Part shown: positions 34,303 through 43,884 of the stretch, piece by piece
Position numbering within the stretch: position 1 is the stretch's first letter
Layout: every line of letters starts with the position of its first letter
Source: Cupriavidus sp. EM10
GTDB lineage: Bacteria; Pseudomonadota; Gammaproteobacteria; Burkholderiales; Burkholderiaceae
Length of the DNA: 64,000 bases
NCBI RefSeq assembly: GCF_018729255.1
Contig: NZ_CP076061.1
Location: forward strand, 1,612,001 to 1,676,000
Direction of reading: 5' to 3'
Notes under the pieces: generated by a model
Told to the model about the DNA's origin: nothing
Databases searched by the model: none
The model's input: the letters and a program-made list of their open reading frames with translations, nothing else
Program-made: the position numbers and the translations under genes

Positions 34303-35466
34303 ATGCCGCAAGCTCCGTATTCCGCCGCGACCGTGTCGCGTACGCTGATCGACACATTCATCCGCTTCGGCCTGATTGCGCTGCTGTCGGTCTTCTGCTT
34401 CCAGATCTTCAAGCCGTTCCTGAACCTGCTGCTGTGGTCGGTGATCCTGGCCATCACGCTGTACCCGCTGCAGGAGTGGCTGCGCGGCAAGATCTTTGCG
34501 GGCGAAGGCCGCACGGCCACGCTGATCATCCTGGTGGTGATCGCGGTGGTGCTGGTGCCTACCTACCTGCTGGGTATGGCACTGATCGAGTCGGTCGAGC
34601 ATGCAATGGCGATCGCGAAGAGCGGCGAGTTCGCCATCCCGCCGCCGCCCGAGTCGGTGGCCGGCTGGCCCGTGATCGGGCAGCGCGTGCATGACGCCTG
34701 GCTGATGGCGGCAACCGATGCCAGCGGCCTGATCCAGAAGCTGGGGCCGCAGATCAAGGCGGCCAGCCTTGGCGTGCTGGGCGCGATGGGTGGCGTGGGC
34801 GTTGGGCTGCTGGTCTTCGTGGGCGCGCTGATCATCGCCGGGATCATCATGGCGTATGGCGAACTGGGCACGCGCAGCGCCGAGCGGATCGCGTCGCGTG
34901 TCTCGGGCCCCGAGCGCGGGCCGCGCATGGTGGCGCTGTGCACGGCAACCGTGCGCGCCGTGGCCCAGGGGGTAGTGGGCATCGCCTTCATCCAGATGCT
35001 GCTGATCGGCATTGCCTTCGTCATCAAGGGCGTGCCCGGCGCGGGGCTGCTGGCGCTGGCGATACTGCTGCTGGGCATCATGCAGTTGCCCGCCACGCTG
35101 CTCACCGTTCCTGTGATCGTGCTGGTCTTCGTGGCGGAAGGCGCCACCGCCAGCAACATCGTGTTCGCCATCTACGTGTTTATCGCGGGTCTGTCCGACA
35201 ACGTGCTCAAGCCGCTGCTGCTGGGGCGCGGCGTTGACGTGCCGATGCCCGTCATCCTGATCGGGGCGCTGGGCGGCATGGTCACCGGTGGCGTGATCGG
35301 GCTGTTTATCGGCCCGATCGTGCTGGCCGTGGGCTACCAGCTGTTCTGGCAATGGGTGGATGACCCGCCGCCGCGCATCGAGCTGGAAGCGGGACTGGAG
35401 CCCGGGCCTGAAGCCGAACCGCGCCGCGTGCCCGACATCACCGGTGCCGACGTCAGCAGGGGGTAG
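34303..35466 (+). CDS. AI-2E family transporter (DUF20 permease)
   Basis: A 387-residue membrane protein starting MPQAPYSAATVSRTL; GGAGG at 34291-34295 fixes the start. There are about eight hydrophobic helices, with LWSVILAITLYPLQEWL near the start and GLSDNVLKPLLLGRGVDVPM followed by LIGALGGMVTGGVIGLFIGP near the end; the latter is the hallmark of the AI-2E exporter family (YdiK/TqsA). Members export small molecules or act as Na+/H+ antiporters; the autoinducer role is shown only for some. The C-terminal tail is acidic. It is probably in the same transcript as the efflux genes that follow 4 bp later. Confidence 0.88.
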   Translation: MPQAPYSAATVSRTLIDTFIRFGLIALLSVFCFQIFKPFLNLLLWSVILAITLYPLQEWLRGKIFAGEGRTATLIILVVIAVVLVPTYLLGMALIESVEHAMAIAKSGEFAIPPPPESVAGWPVIGQRVHDAWLMAATDASGLIQKLGPQIKAASLGVLGAMGGVGVGLLVFVGALIIAGIIMAYGELGTRSAERIASRVSGPERGPRMVALCTATVRAVAQGVVGIAFIQMLLIGIAFVIKGVPGAGLLALAILLLGIMQLPATLLTVPVIVLVFVAEGATASNIVFAIYVFIAGLSDNVLKPLLLGRGVDVPMPVILIGALGGMVTGGVIGLFIGPIVLAVGYQLFWQWVDDPPPRIELEAGLEPGPEAEPRRVPDITGADVSRG

Positions 35467-35469
35467 GCC

Positions 35470-36996
35470 GTGCCCGCCTCCGCCCGTGCCTGGCTGGCCT
35501 TGGCCGCCGTGCTTGGCGGATGCGCGCGGGTGGGGCCAGATTTCCAGCCGCAGCCCGAGGCGTGGACCGCCACCTGGCGCAGCGACGCCATCGACCAGGC
35601 CAGCGTGCAGCAGGCGCAACCGGACCTGCGCCAGTGGTGGCGCGTATTTGGCGACCCGGTGCTCGAAACGCTGATGGCCGAGGCCGACGCCGGCAATGCC
35701 GACGTGCGGATGGCCGGCCTGCGCGTGATGGAGGCGCGCGCGCAGCTTGGCATCGCGATGGCCGGGCGCTATCCGCAGATGCAGCAGGCCAGCGCCTCGG
35801 CCATGTATGTCCACAGCCGCCAGTCGGGGCCCACCGCGCAGAGCGCCCGGCTCTGGGAATACAGCGCGGGCGTGGACGTTGGCTGGGAACTCGATTTCTG
35901 GGGCCGCTTCGCGCGGGCCATCGAATCGGCCGATGCGGGGTACTTCGCCGCGCAGGCCAGTCGCGAGGCGGTGCTGGTGCTGCTGCACGCCCAGCTTGCC
36001 ACGACGTACTTCGCGGTGCGCACGGCCGAGGCCCGGTTGCGCATTGCCCGCGACAACGCGCGGCTGCAGAAGCGCAGCTTCGAGATCACCGAGCGGCTGT
36101 TCAAGAGCGGCGAGAGCGACGAACTCGATTTCCAGCAGGCGCGCACCCAGTACCTGGGCACCTTGAGCAGCATTCCCGAACTGGAAAACCAGATCGGGCA
36201 GGCGCGCACCGCGCTGGTGGTGCTGCTGGGGCGGCCACCGGGGCCGCTGCCCGAGCTGGCCGATGCCGCAGATCGCGAGGGCGTGCTGCCACTGATCGAC
36301 CACGCCGTGCTGCAGGACGTGCCTGCCAGCCTGCTGCTGCGCCGCGCCGACATCCGCGCGGCCGAGTGGCGCATCGCGGCCCAGTCCGCGCTGATCGGCG
36401 TGGCCAAGGCGGATCTCTATCCAGCCGTCACGCTGATGGGCAGCATCGGTTGGACCGCCGCGTCGCTGCCCGGCACGCAGAACGGGCTGCTGCTGGTGGG
36501 CGGGCCCAGCGTGCGCTGGAACATCTTCGACTACGGACGCATCGTCAACAACGTGCGCGTGCAGGATGCCCGGCTGCAGCAGCTGATCGTCGACTACCAG
36601 GCCGTGGTGCGGCAAGCCGCCCGCGAGGCCGACGACGCGGCCAGCGGCCTGGCCAAGGCACTGCAGCGCGAGCGCATCCTGCGCGAGGCCGCGCAGTCCG
36701 CCGAGCGGTCGCTGTCTCTGGCCAATACAGTCTTCCGCGAAGGGTATTCCGATTTCCAGCGCGTGCTTGACGCGCAGCGCGCGCTGTTCGCCCAGCAGGA
36801 CGCGTACCTGGTCAATCGCGGCAATGCGGTGAACTACCTCATCGGGCTCTACAAGGCGCTGGGCGGTGGGTGGGACACCACGGCGCCGCTGCTCGACGCC
36901 GGCACGCGCAGCCAGATGCAGCAGCGCACGAACTGGGGCGGACTGATCGACGAAGTGTCGCCGCCGCCGCCGCAGGCGGGGAGCGTGCGGCCATGA
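35470..36996 (+). CDS. Outer-membrane channel lipoprotein, NodT family
   Basis: A 508-residue protein from the GTG at 35470, starting (M)PASARAWLALAAVLGGCAR with lipobox VLGGC and then VGPDFQPQP. OEP-type repeats are seen in WELDFWGRFARAIESADAG and FDYGRIVNNVRVQDARLQQL, with LPASLLLRRADIRAAEWRIA-like text before the second. It ends with LIGLYKALGGGWDTT and a proline-rich tail. It differs clearly from the channel at 30271 and belongs to the HlyD/DUF2955 exporter that follows, overlapping the HlyD gene by 4 bp. It would carry that system's substrate across the outer membrane. Confidence 0.9.
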   Translation: MPASARAWLALAAVLGGCARVGPDFQPQPEAWTATWRSDAIDQASVQQAQPDLRQWWRVFGDPVLETLMAEADAGNADVRMAGLRVMEARAQLGIAMAGRYPQMQQASASAMYVHSRQSGPTAQSARLWEYSAGVDVGWELDFWGRFARAIESADAGYFAAQASREAVLVLLHAQLATTYFAVRTAEARLRIARDNARLQKRSFEITERLFKSGESDELDFQQARTQYLGTLSSIPELENQIGQARTALVVLLGRPPGPLPELADAADREGVLPLIDHAVLQDVPASLLLRRADIRAAEWRIAAQSALIGVAKADLYPAVTLMGSIGWTAASLPGTQNGLLLVGGPSVRWNIFDYGRIVNNVRVQDARLQQLIVDYQAVVRQAAREADDAASGLAKALQRERILREAAQSAERSLSLANTVFREGYSDFQRVLDAQRALFAQQDAYLVNRGNAVNYLIGLYKALGGGWDTTAPLLDAGTRSQMQQRTNWGGLIDEVSPPPPQAGSVRP

Positions 36997-38144
36997 ACGA
37001 TACGCGTGCCAGCGACGCCACCGTCGAGGACAAGCCGGTCGGTGCCTCCGCGCCACCTGGCAAGGCTGAAGCGCCGGACCCATCGCGCAAGGCCCTGAAG
37101 TGGGTGGCGGCGCTGATCGTGCTGAGCCTGACGTGGTATCTGCTGGCGGACCGCTTCACGCCGTACACCCAGCAGGCCCGCGTGCAGGCCTTCGTGATTC
37201 CGGTGGCCGCCGAGGTGCCGGGCCGCGTGACGCGCGTCTATGTGCGCAACAACGAGAACGTGGCGGCGGGCACCGTGCTGTTCGATGTCGATCCCCAGCA
37301 CTACCGGATCGCGCTGGACCGGGCGCGCGCCGACCTGGAAACCACGCGGCGCGGCATCGGCGCCAATACCGCCGGCATCGACTCGGCGCGTGCCTCGCTG
37401 CGCGCCGCGCAGGCCAACGAACTGAAAGCACGGCAGGACAGCGAGCGGCTGGAGCGGCTGTATCGCGAAGACCCGGGCACGATCTCGGTGCGCCGGCTGG
37501 AGGTGGCACAGGCCACGCATACGCAGGCCATCAGCCAGGTAGCCGCCGCGCGCGCGGAGATCGAACGGGCGCGCGAGCAGCAGGGCGGCAGCGACGACGA
37601 CAACGCCAAGCTGCGCAGCGCGGCCGCCGCCGTGGACAAGGCCGAACTGGACCTGGCCAACGCGCAGGTCAAGGCGCGCACGGCCGGGCTGATCACGGAC
37701 CTGCGCACCGAGGCCGGCCAGTACGCGGCGGCGGGTAGTCCGCTGATGACGCTGATCGCCATCCACGACGTGTGGATCAGCGCCGACATGACCGAGAACA
37801 ACCTGGGCCACCTGGCGCCCGGGTCTCCGGTCGGCATCGTGCTCGATGCGCTGCCCGGCACGGTGCTGACGGGCAAGGTGCGCAGCATCGGCTTTGGCGT
37901 CAGTGCGGGCCAGACGCCGCCCCCTGGCACCCTGCCGACCATCCAGAACAGCCGCGACTGGCTGCGTCCCGCGCAGCGCTTTCCGGTGATCGTCGACATC
38001 GACCCCGGGCAGTTGCCCTCGCTGCGCGGCGTGCGCGTGGGTGGGCAAGCCGAAGTGATGGCCTTTCCGGACGCGGGCAATCCGCTGAACTGGCTGGGCC
38101 GCGCCTTTCTGCGTGTCATGAGCTGGGTATCGTATGTCTACTGA
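36993..38144 (+). CDS. HlyD/EmrA-family membrane-fusion protein
   Basis: A 383-residue protein starting MNDTRASDATVEDKPVG. It has one N-terminal membrane helix (WVAALIVLSLTWYLLADRF), the biotinyl-lipoyl half AEVPGRVTRVYVRNNENVAA, a coiled-coil hairpin of about 120 residues, then TAGLITDLRTEAGQYAAAGS and a beta-barrel with LPGTVLTGKVRSIGFGV. It belongs to the AaeA/EmrA type that works with small aromatic-acid exporters (FUSC/DUF2955). It overlaps the preceding channel gene by 4 bp and the next gene by 11 bp. Confidence 0.9.
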   Translation: MNDTRASDATVEDKPVGASAPPGKAEAPDPSRKALKWVAALIVLSLTWYLLADRFTPYTQQARVQAFVIPVAAEVPGRVTRVYVRNNENVAAGTVLFDVDPQHYRIALDRARADLETTRRGIGANTAGIDSARASLRAAQANELKARQDSERLERLYREDPGTISVRRLEVAQATHTQAISQVAAARAEIERAREQQGGSDDDNAKLRSAAAAVDKAELDLANAQVKARTAGLITDLRTEAGQYAAAGSPLMTLIAIHDVWISADMTENNLGHLAPGSPVGIVLDALPGTVLTGKVRSIGFGVSAGQTPPPGTLPTIQNSRDWLRPAQRFPVIVDIDPGQLPSLRGVRVGGQAEVMAFPDAGNPLNWLGRAFLRVMSWVSYVY

Positions 38145-39192
38145 TGACCTGGGGGCGATGCTGGCGCGCCGGGCGCTGCGCCTGGCGCTGGGCACGGCGG
38201 TGTGCCTGGCCGTGAGCTTCGGCATGCAATGGCCGGTGCCCGTGATGGCGCCGGTGCTGGCGGTCTTCCTGTTTGCGTCGATGGACCGCCCGCTGGCGTT
38301 CCGCGCCGGCATGGGCCTGGCGCTGGTGGTCATGCTGACCACCGGCAGCGGCATGCTGCTGGCACCGTTCCTGCGCCATGCGCCGCTGGCCGGCGTGCTG
38401 ATGACGGGCCTGTGCCTGTTCCTGGCTTTCCGGCACGGGCTGCGCGGCGGCAACAACCTGGTGTCGACCTTCCTGGTGGCGGGCGTCACGCTGATCTCGG
38501 CGGCGGGTACCGCCAGCAGCGCCCTGGCGCTGACCGTGATTGGCGCGCTGGTGCTGGGGCTGCTGTGCGCCGTGCTCGTGCTCGGTATCAGCTACCAGCT
38601 GATTCCCGAGCGCAGCGGCTTGCACATGCCGTCAAAGTCGAACGTCGTGGCCGAAAACGCGGACGGCATGGCCCTGCGCGCCACGCTGGTGGTGATGCCG
38701 CCGTTCCTGCTGGCGATGGCGGACCCGGCCGCGTACCTGCCCATCATCATGAAGGCGGTTAGCCTGGGCCGGCAGAGTTGCAGTACCACCGCGCGGGGCG
38801 CGGCGCTGGAACTGGTGGGCTCCACGCTGATGGGCGGCGTGCTGGCCATCCTGTGCTGGCTGGCACTGGGGCTGTTCGTCCATCTGTGGATGTTCTTCCT
38901 GTGGATGCTGCTGTTCGGCCTATGGGTGGCGCGCCGGCTGTTCCGGCTGGTGCCGGGGACGATGTCGCCGGGCTTCTGGCTCAATAGCCTGGTCACGATG
39001 ATCATCCTGCTCGGGCAGTCCGTGGCGGACAGCGCGGCGGGCAAGGACGTCTACCAGGCGTTCCTGGTGCGCATGGAGCTGTTCATCGGCCTGTCGCTGT
39101 ACGCGTGGCTCATGATTGCGCTGCTGGACCGGCGTGGCGGCGCCGCCAGGCGTTCGGCGCCTCGCCAAACTGTGCCGAGAACCAGCGCGTGA
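38134..39192 (+). CDS. DUF2955 (FUSC-like) inner-membrane exporter component
   Basis: A 352-residue protein starting MSTDDLGAMLARRALRLALG. It has about nine hydrophobic helices in two sets, with MQWPVPVMAPVLAVFLFAS and a second set near WMFFLWMLLFGLWVARRLF. DUF2955 proteins are relatives of the aromatic-acid exporters AaeB/FUSC and are nearly always encoded with a HlyD protein and a NodT channel, as here. The substrate may be an aromatic acid, phenolic or siderophore-like compound. The C-terminal 27 codons overlap the convergent AraC gene by 83 bp, so the true end of one of the two is uncertain. Confidence 0.85.
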   Translation: MSTDDLGAMLARRALRLALGTAVCLAVSFGMQWPVPVMAPVLAVFLFASMDRPLAFRAGMGLALVVMLTTGSGMLLAPFLRHAPLAGVLMTGLCLFLAFRHGLRGGNNLVSTFLVAGVTLISAAGTASSALALTVIGALVLGLLCAVLVLGISYQLIPERSGLHMPSKSNVVAENADGMALRATLVVMPPFLLAMADPAAYLPIIMKAVSLGRQSCSTTARGAALELVGSTLMGGVLAILCWLALGLFVHLWMFFLWMLLFGLWVARRLFRLVPGTMSPGFWLNSLVTMIILLGQSVADSAAGKDVYQAFLVRMELFIGLSLYAWLMIALLDRRGGAARRSAPRQTVPRTSA

Positions 39193-40120
39193 ATGCGGCG
39201 GCCGAGCCGTAGCCCAGCAGTTCGGAGACCCGCAGCAGCGAATAGTCGGGATTGGCGACGTAGCGCTGTGCCAGATCGCGCCGCACGCCGTTGACGATAT
39301 CGCTGAAGGTCTCGCCCGTGGCGTCCAGCTGGCGCTGCATCGTGCGCAGGCTCATGCCCAGCCCCTGCGCCACGGCCTCGCTGGTAGCGCGGCCCATGGG
39401 TAGCATCAGGTAGACGGCATGGCGCACGTCGCGCCCGATCGACGCCTCGTTGACGCGCGGAAGCGTTTCCACCACCCGCTCGGCGTGGCGTGCCATGGCC
39501 GGGTTGCCGGTCGGGTTGGGCGCGTCGAGGTCCGCCGCGAGGCACACGATGCCATTGAAATCGCTGCCGAATTCCAGCGGGCAGCCGAACAGGCGGCGAT
39601 GGACCTGCAGGTCGGGCGGCGCCACATGCGCGAAATTGACGCTTTGCGGGCGCCATTGCGGCCCCAGCAGCGCACGGCAAAGGCGGAACACCACACCGAG
39701 CGCCAGTTCCGTGGCCTGGCGCGAGGGCGTATCGAGCACCACCTCCTGCCGGATCACCACGACCTTGCCGGACGTCTCCAGCAGGATCGCCACCGATTCG
39801 TTGACCAGGTGCCGGTAGCGGATGATGGTTTCGAGCGCGTCGCGCAAGGTGGCTTGCTGGGTTATCAGCAGGCTCATCACGCCGAAGTCCGACAGCTGCC
39901 GCGATTCCGCCATGCGCAGGCCGAACGTGGCGCAGGCGGTGGCCGCCGCGGCGGCTTCGAGCAACGTGGCGCAGGCCTGGGCCGGAATACGCTGGTCCGG
40001 GTTGGCCAGCAGCGCCGGACTAAGCCGCGCCGCCCGCAGCAGCGGCAGCGGGTTGGCGCCAAGGCCCCGCGCGACGTCGAGGAAGTTGGTCAGCACTGCG
40101 GCGCGTACCAGGGTTTTCAA
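39110..40120 (-). CDS. AraC-family transcriptional regulator (arabinose-binding-domain type)
   Basis: A 336-residue protein starting MKTLVRAAVLTNFLDVARGL. The N-terminal domain (LRAARLSPALLANPDQRIPA, LEAAAAATACATFGLRMAES) is the DUF4066/arabinose-binding-like type. The C-terminal AraC helix-turn-helix pair has SEAVAQGLGMSLRTMQRQLD and SELLGYGSAAAFTRWFSAQF. It resembles the regulator at 57385 along its whole length, so the two are paralogues. It is divergent from the quinone-oxidoreductase operon; 21-bp-spaced direct repeats in the gap (40209-40244) look like its operator. It overlaps the DUF2955 gene by 83 bp tail to tail. Confidence 0.9.
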   Translation of the reverse strand: MKTLVRAAVLTNFLDVARGLGANPLPLLRAARLSPALLANPDQRIPAQACATLLEAAAAATACATFGLRMAESRQLSDFGVMSLLITQQATLRDALETIIRYRHLVNESVAILLETSGKVVVIRQEVVLDTPSRQATELALGVVFRLCRALLGPQWRPQSVNFAHVAPPDLQVHRRLFGCPLEFGSDFNGIVCLAADLDAPNPTGNPAMARHAERVVETLPRVNEASIGRDVRHAVYLMLPMGRATSEAVAQGLGMSLRTMQRQLDATGETFSDIVNGVRRDLAQRYVANPDYSLLRVSELLGYGSAAAFTRWFSAQFGEAPNAWRRRHAGPAAQS

Positions 40121-40208
40121 GCGGGTCTCCGACTATCGTTATGCGCGCGTCACGTGCAAGGGGCCATGACGCATCGTTGGCGCGATGATAGGTGGCTGTG
40201 GCATGAAA

Positions 40209-40244
40209 TGCAAAGTCCCCGGGTACCAGTGCAAAGCAGCGGGG
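40209..40244. promoter_or_regulatory. Direct repeats 21 bp apart: probable AraC operator
   Basis: TGCAAAG occurs at 40209-40215 and again at 40230-40236, exactly 21 bp (two helical turns) apart, each followed by a C/G-rich tail with CGGG. AraC-type activators bind such direct repeats next to the -35 region. Just downstream TAGATT (40257-40262) could be a -10 box for the rightward operon starting at 40315. The divergent AraC gene at 40120 is the natural candidate regulator. Confidence 0.55.
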
Positions 40245-40314
40245 TCGGCCAGAACCTAGATTGTCGGCATGGCGGCGCAAGTCGTGCCGCCCCGAAAATC
40301 TGGAGACGATTCCG

Positions 40315-41293
40315 ATGGCCAAGGCAGTGCGCATGTATCAAACCGGTGGACCCGAGGTGCTTCGTCACGAGGACGTCGAGGTGGGAAATCCAGGCCCGGG
40401 CCAGGTCCGCATCCGTCACGTGGCGGTGGGCCTGAACTACGCCGACACGTACTTCCGCAATGGCACGTACCCGGTGCCGCTGCCGGCCGGCATGGGCGTG
40501 GAGGCGTCGGGCGTGGTGCAGGCCGTGGGCGATGGCGTGACCAACGTGGCCGTGGGCGACCGCGTGACGTACACCGGCTTCCTGAACACGCTGGGGCCTA
40601 CAGCACCGAGCGCCTGGTGCCGGCCGCGCCGCTGATCCGGCTGCCCGAGAGCATCGGGTTCGAAACGGCGGCCGCCATGACCATGCGCGGCCTGACGTCG
40701 GCCTACCTGATGCGGCGCATCCACACCTTCCGCAAGGGCGACACGATTCTGCTGCACGCGGCCGCCGGCGGTGTCGGGCTGATCGTCTCGCAATGGGCGC
40801 GCCTGTTGGGCCTGAACGTGATCGGGACGGTATCGACCGAAGAGAAAGGCGAGATCGCCCTCGCCCACGGCTGCCAGCACGTCATCAACTACAGCCACGA
40901 GGACGTGGCGGCGCGGGTGCGCGAGCTGACCGATGGCGTCGGCGCCAATGTCGTGTTCGATAGCGTGGGCAAGAGCACCTTCATGGCGTCGCTCGATTCG
41001 CTCAAGCGTCGCGGGCTGCTGGTATGCGTGGGCACGGCATCGGGCCCGATCCCCCCGTTCGACCCGGTGTTGCTGGCGATGAAGGGTTCGGTCTACGTGA
41101 CGCGTCCGGCGCTGGCGGACTACATTGCCGACCCGGCCGAGAAGGCCGAACTGGCCGGCGAGCTGTTCGACCACGTGGGTCGGGCCGCATCCGTATCGAG
41201 ATCAACCAGCGCTATGCGCTGGAAGACGCGGTGCAGGCCCATCGTGACCTGGAGTCGCGCAAGACCACCGGTTCGTCCATCTTCGTCATCTGA
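40315..41293 (+). CDS. Zinc-free quinone oxidoreductase (Qor type), frame interrupted twice
   Basis: Starts MAKAVRMYQTGGPEVLRHED; GGAG at 40302-40305. The frame breaks at GGGG 40593-40596 (restored: ...NTLGAYSTERLVPAAPL) and at GGG 41177-41179 (restored: ...FDHVGSGRIRIEINQRYAL), ending SRKTTGSSIFVI at 41293. Filled, it is about 326 residues, the Qor length. LNYADTYFRNGTY is the active-site loop and ILLHAAAGGVGLIVSQWARL the NADPH-binding motif; no zinc ligands are present. It reduces quinones or enoyl-type substrates by NADPH. It heads the operon with the dioxygenase and the ligase. Confidence 0.88.
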
Positions 41294-41303
41294 GGAGACC
41301 GTC

Positions 41304-42151
41304 ATGAAAGTCCAGCAACTGAGCTGTGCCCTGGGCGCCGAACTGATGGGCGTGGACCTGGCCGAGGCCGTGCGCAACGACGACCTGTTCGGAGAGATCC
41401 GCTCGCAACTGCTGAAGCACCGCGTGCTGTTCCTGCGCAACCAGCGGTTCAGCCGCGCCGAGCATGTGGCGTTTGCGCGCCGCTTTGGCGAACTGGAAGA
41501 CCATCCGGTGGCCGGCAGCGACCCGGAGCATCCCGGCCTGGTGCGCATCTACAAGCGGCCGGACCAGCCGAACGACCGCTACGAGAACTGCTGGCATTCC
41601 GACACCACGTGGCGCGAGGCTCCGCAGTTCGGCGCCGTGCTGCGCTGCGTGGAATGCCCGCCGGTGGGCGGCGACACGATGTGGGCCAATATGGCGCTGG
41701 CGTACGAACGGCTGCCCGATACGGTCAAGGAGCAGATTGCCGACCTGCGCGCGCGCCACAGCATCGAGGCCAGCTTTGGCGCGGCCATGCCGATCGAGAA
41801 GCGGCTGGCGCTCAAGGCCCAGTTTCCCGATGCGGAGCACCCGGTGGTGCGCACGCACCCCGATACCGGCGAGAAGGTGCTGTACGTGAACGGCTTCACC
41901 ACGCACTTCACCAACTACCACACGCCCGGGCGCGTGCGCTTTGGCCAGGATGCCAACCCGGGCGCCGGCGATCTGCTGCGCTATCTGGTGTCGCAGGCCT
42001 ACATCCCGAATTCCAGGTGCGCTGGCGCTGGGAACCCGACAGCGTGGCGATCTGGGACAACACGGCCACCCAGCACTACGCGGTGATGGACTACGCGCCG
42101 TGCCACCGCAAGATGGAACGTGCCGGCATCACCGGCAGCGTGCCGTACTGA
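41304..42151 (+). CDS. TauD/TfdA-family 2-oxoglutarate dioxygenase, frame interrupted once
   Basis: Starts MKVQQLSCALGAELMGVDLA; GAGGAG at 41292-41297. Iron ligands are the HxD of NCWHSDTTW and a distal His in DNTATQHYAVMDY, with Arg in CHRKMERAGITG for 2-oxoglutarate. The frame breaks in CCC 42005-42007. Restored, it reads ...YIPEFQVRWRWEPDSVAIWD to the stop at 42151, giving about 282 residues, normal for the family. Members split sulfonates, phenoxyacids or carnitine-like compounds by hydroxylation. With an acyl-CoA ligase next door, a carboxylic or aromatic acid is plausible. Its stop overlaps the ligase start by one base. Confidence 0.88.
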
Positions 42152-43830
42152 TGCCTGCGCAGGATATGAATGACATGAAGGCCATGAAGGATAACCTCGT
42201 CGTTTCCACCCCTCGGCGTATGCCTACCCGCTGCTGGTCAAGCAGTTGCTGACCAATGCGATGTGCCTGCATGGCGACCAGGAGATCAGCTATCGCGGCG
42301 AGATGCGCTACACGTATCGCGATTTCCACCAGCGCCTGGGCAGGCTGGCCAATGCACTGGGGGCGCTGGGCGTGCGGCACGGCAGCACCGTGGCCGTGAT
42401 GGACTGGGACAGCCATCGCTACCTGGAGTGCTACTTCGGCGTGCCGATGATGGGCGCCACGCTGTTCACGGTGAACGTACGGCTGTCACCGCAGCAGATC
42501 CTCTATACGCTGAACGACGCCGGCGCCGATGTGGTGCTGGTGCATCCGGATTTCCTGCCGGTGCTGGAGCAGATTCGCGGCAGCCTGGTGCGCCAGCCGC
42601 GCTTCGTGCTGATGGCCGACGGGCAGGAAGCGCCGCTCACAGCCCTGCCGTTCGATGGCGAATACGAGGCAATGCTCGGTGCCGCGTCGGCGGGGTTCGA
42701 TTTCCCGGACTTCGACGAGCGCACCAAGGCCACCACGTTCTACACCACGGGCACCACCGGCGATCCCAAGGGCGTCTGCTACAGCCATCGCGACATCGTG
42801 CTGCACACGCTGACCACCGCCACCAGCCTGTGCGCGCCGCGCGACGGCCAGCGCATGCATCGCGAAGACGTGTACATGCCGATCACGCCCATGTTCCACG
42901 TGATGGCCTGGGGCATGCCGTACGTGGCGATCATGCTGGGCCTGCGCACCGTGCTGCCGGGCCGCTACGTGCCGGCCACGCTGCTGCAGCTGCGCCACGC
43001 CGAGAAGGTGACGTTCTCGCACTGCGTGCCGACCATCCTGCAGATGCTGCTGCAGGCGGCGGACGAAGGGGAACACGACCTGGCGGGCTGGAAGATGATC
43101 ATCGGCGGCTCGGCGCTGCCGCCGGTGCTGTGCCAGGCGGCGCTGGCGCGCGGCATCGACATCTTTGCCGGCTATGGCATGTCCGAGACCGGCCCCATCG
43201 TCGCACTGGCCCAGTTGCCCCCGGCCACGTGCCGTCCAGCCTCGAGGAAGAGGTGCGCATGCGCTGCGCCACCGGCCGCCCCGTGCCGCTGGCGGACTTC
43301 CGCATCGTCGGCCCGGACATGCGCGACGTGCCGCGCGACGGCAAGGCGCAGGGCGAGATCGTGCTGCGGGCGCCGTACCTGACGAAGGCGTACCACCGCA
43401 AGCCGTCCGCATCGGAGGACCTGTGGGCCGACGGCTACCTGCACACGCAGGATGTGGCTGTGAGGGCGAGGACGGCTTCGTGCAGATCGTGGATCGGCTC
43501 AAGGACGTGATCAAGACCGGCGGCGAATGGGTGTCGTCGATCGAGATCGAGAACCTGGTCACCCAGGTGCACGGCGTGCAGGAGTGCGCGGTGATAGGCG
43601 TGCCCGATGCGCGCTGGGGCGAGCGGCCGATGGCCTACGTGGTGCGCAAGGCAGGCGTCGACGTCGACGCCCGGCAGATCCGCGCGGTGCTGCTGGGCCA
43701 TGTGGAGGCCCAGCGGCTGAGCAAGTTCGCGGTGCCGGAAAGCGACCGCATCGCGTTTGTCGCGGCGATTCCGAAGACGAGCGTGGGCAAGATCGACAAG
43801 AAGCTGCTGCGGGAAAAGAAAGCAGCCTGA
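42151..43830 (+). CDS. AMP-forming acyl-CoA ligase, frame interrupted three times
   Basis: Reading from the ATG at 42151 (others at 42163 and 42172), about 560 residues after filling three one-base gaps. They are CCCC 42209-42212 (...STPSAYAYPLLVKQLL), CCCCC 43218-43222 (...LPPGHVPSSLEEEVRM) and GGG 43464-43466 (...QDVAVRGEDGFVQIVDRLKD). The P-loop-like motif is FYTTGTTGDPKGV, the A5 region FAGYGMSETGPI and the A8-A10 region VDRLKDVIKTGGEWV...PKTSVGKIDKK with catalytic Lys. It activates a fatty or aromatic acid to its CoA thioester. The last gene of the operon, it is followed by a strong terminator. Confidence 0.9.
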
Positions 43831-43850
43831 AGCGAAAGGGAACATTGATG

Positions 43851-43884
43851 GCCGCCCATTCCGGCACGGAGGGCGGCTTTTTTT
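43851..43884 (+). terminator. Intrinsic terminator after the acyl-CoA ligase operon
   Basis: GCCGCCC at 43851-43857 pairs with GGGCGGC at 43871-43877 across a 13-nt loop, followed by seven Ts at 43878-43884. Stem, loop and T-run are all present, 21 bp after the ligase stop. It also marks the left edge of the type VI island. Confidence 0.9.

Noticed and set aside
40315..43830. Operon of true pseudogenes
   Set aside because: Six breaks in three genes look like decay, but all are one-base losses in G/C runs with perfectly preserved motifs on both sides; sequence error is more economical.
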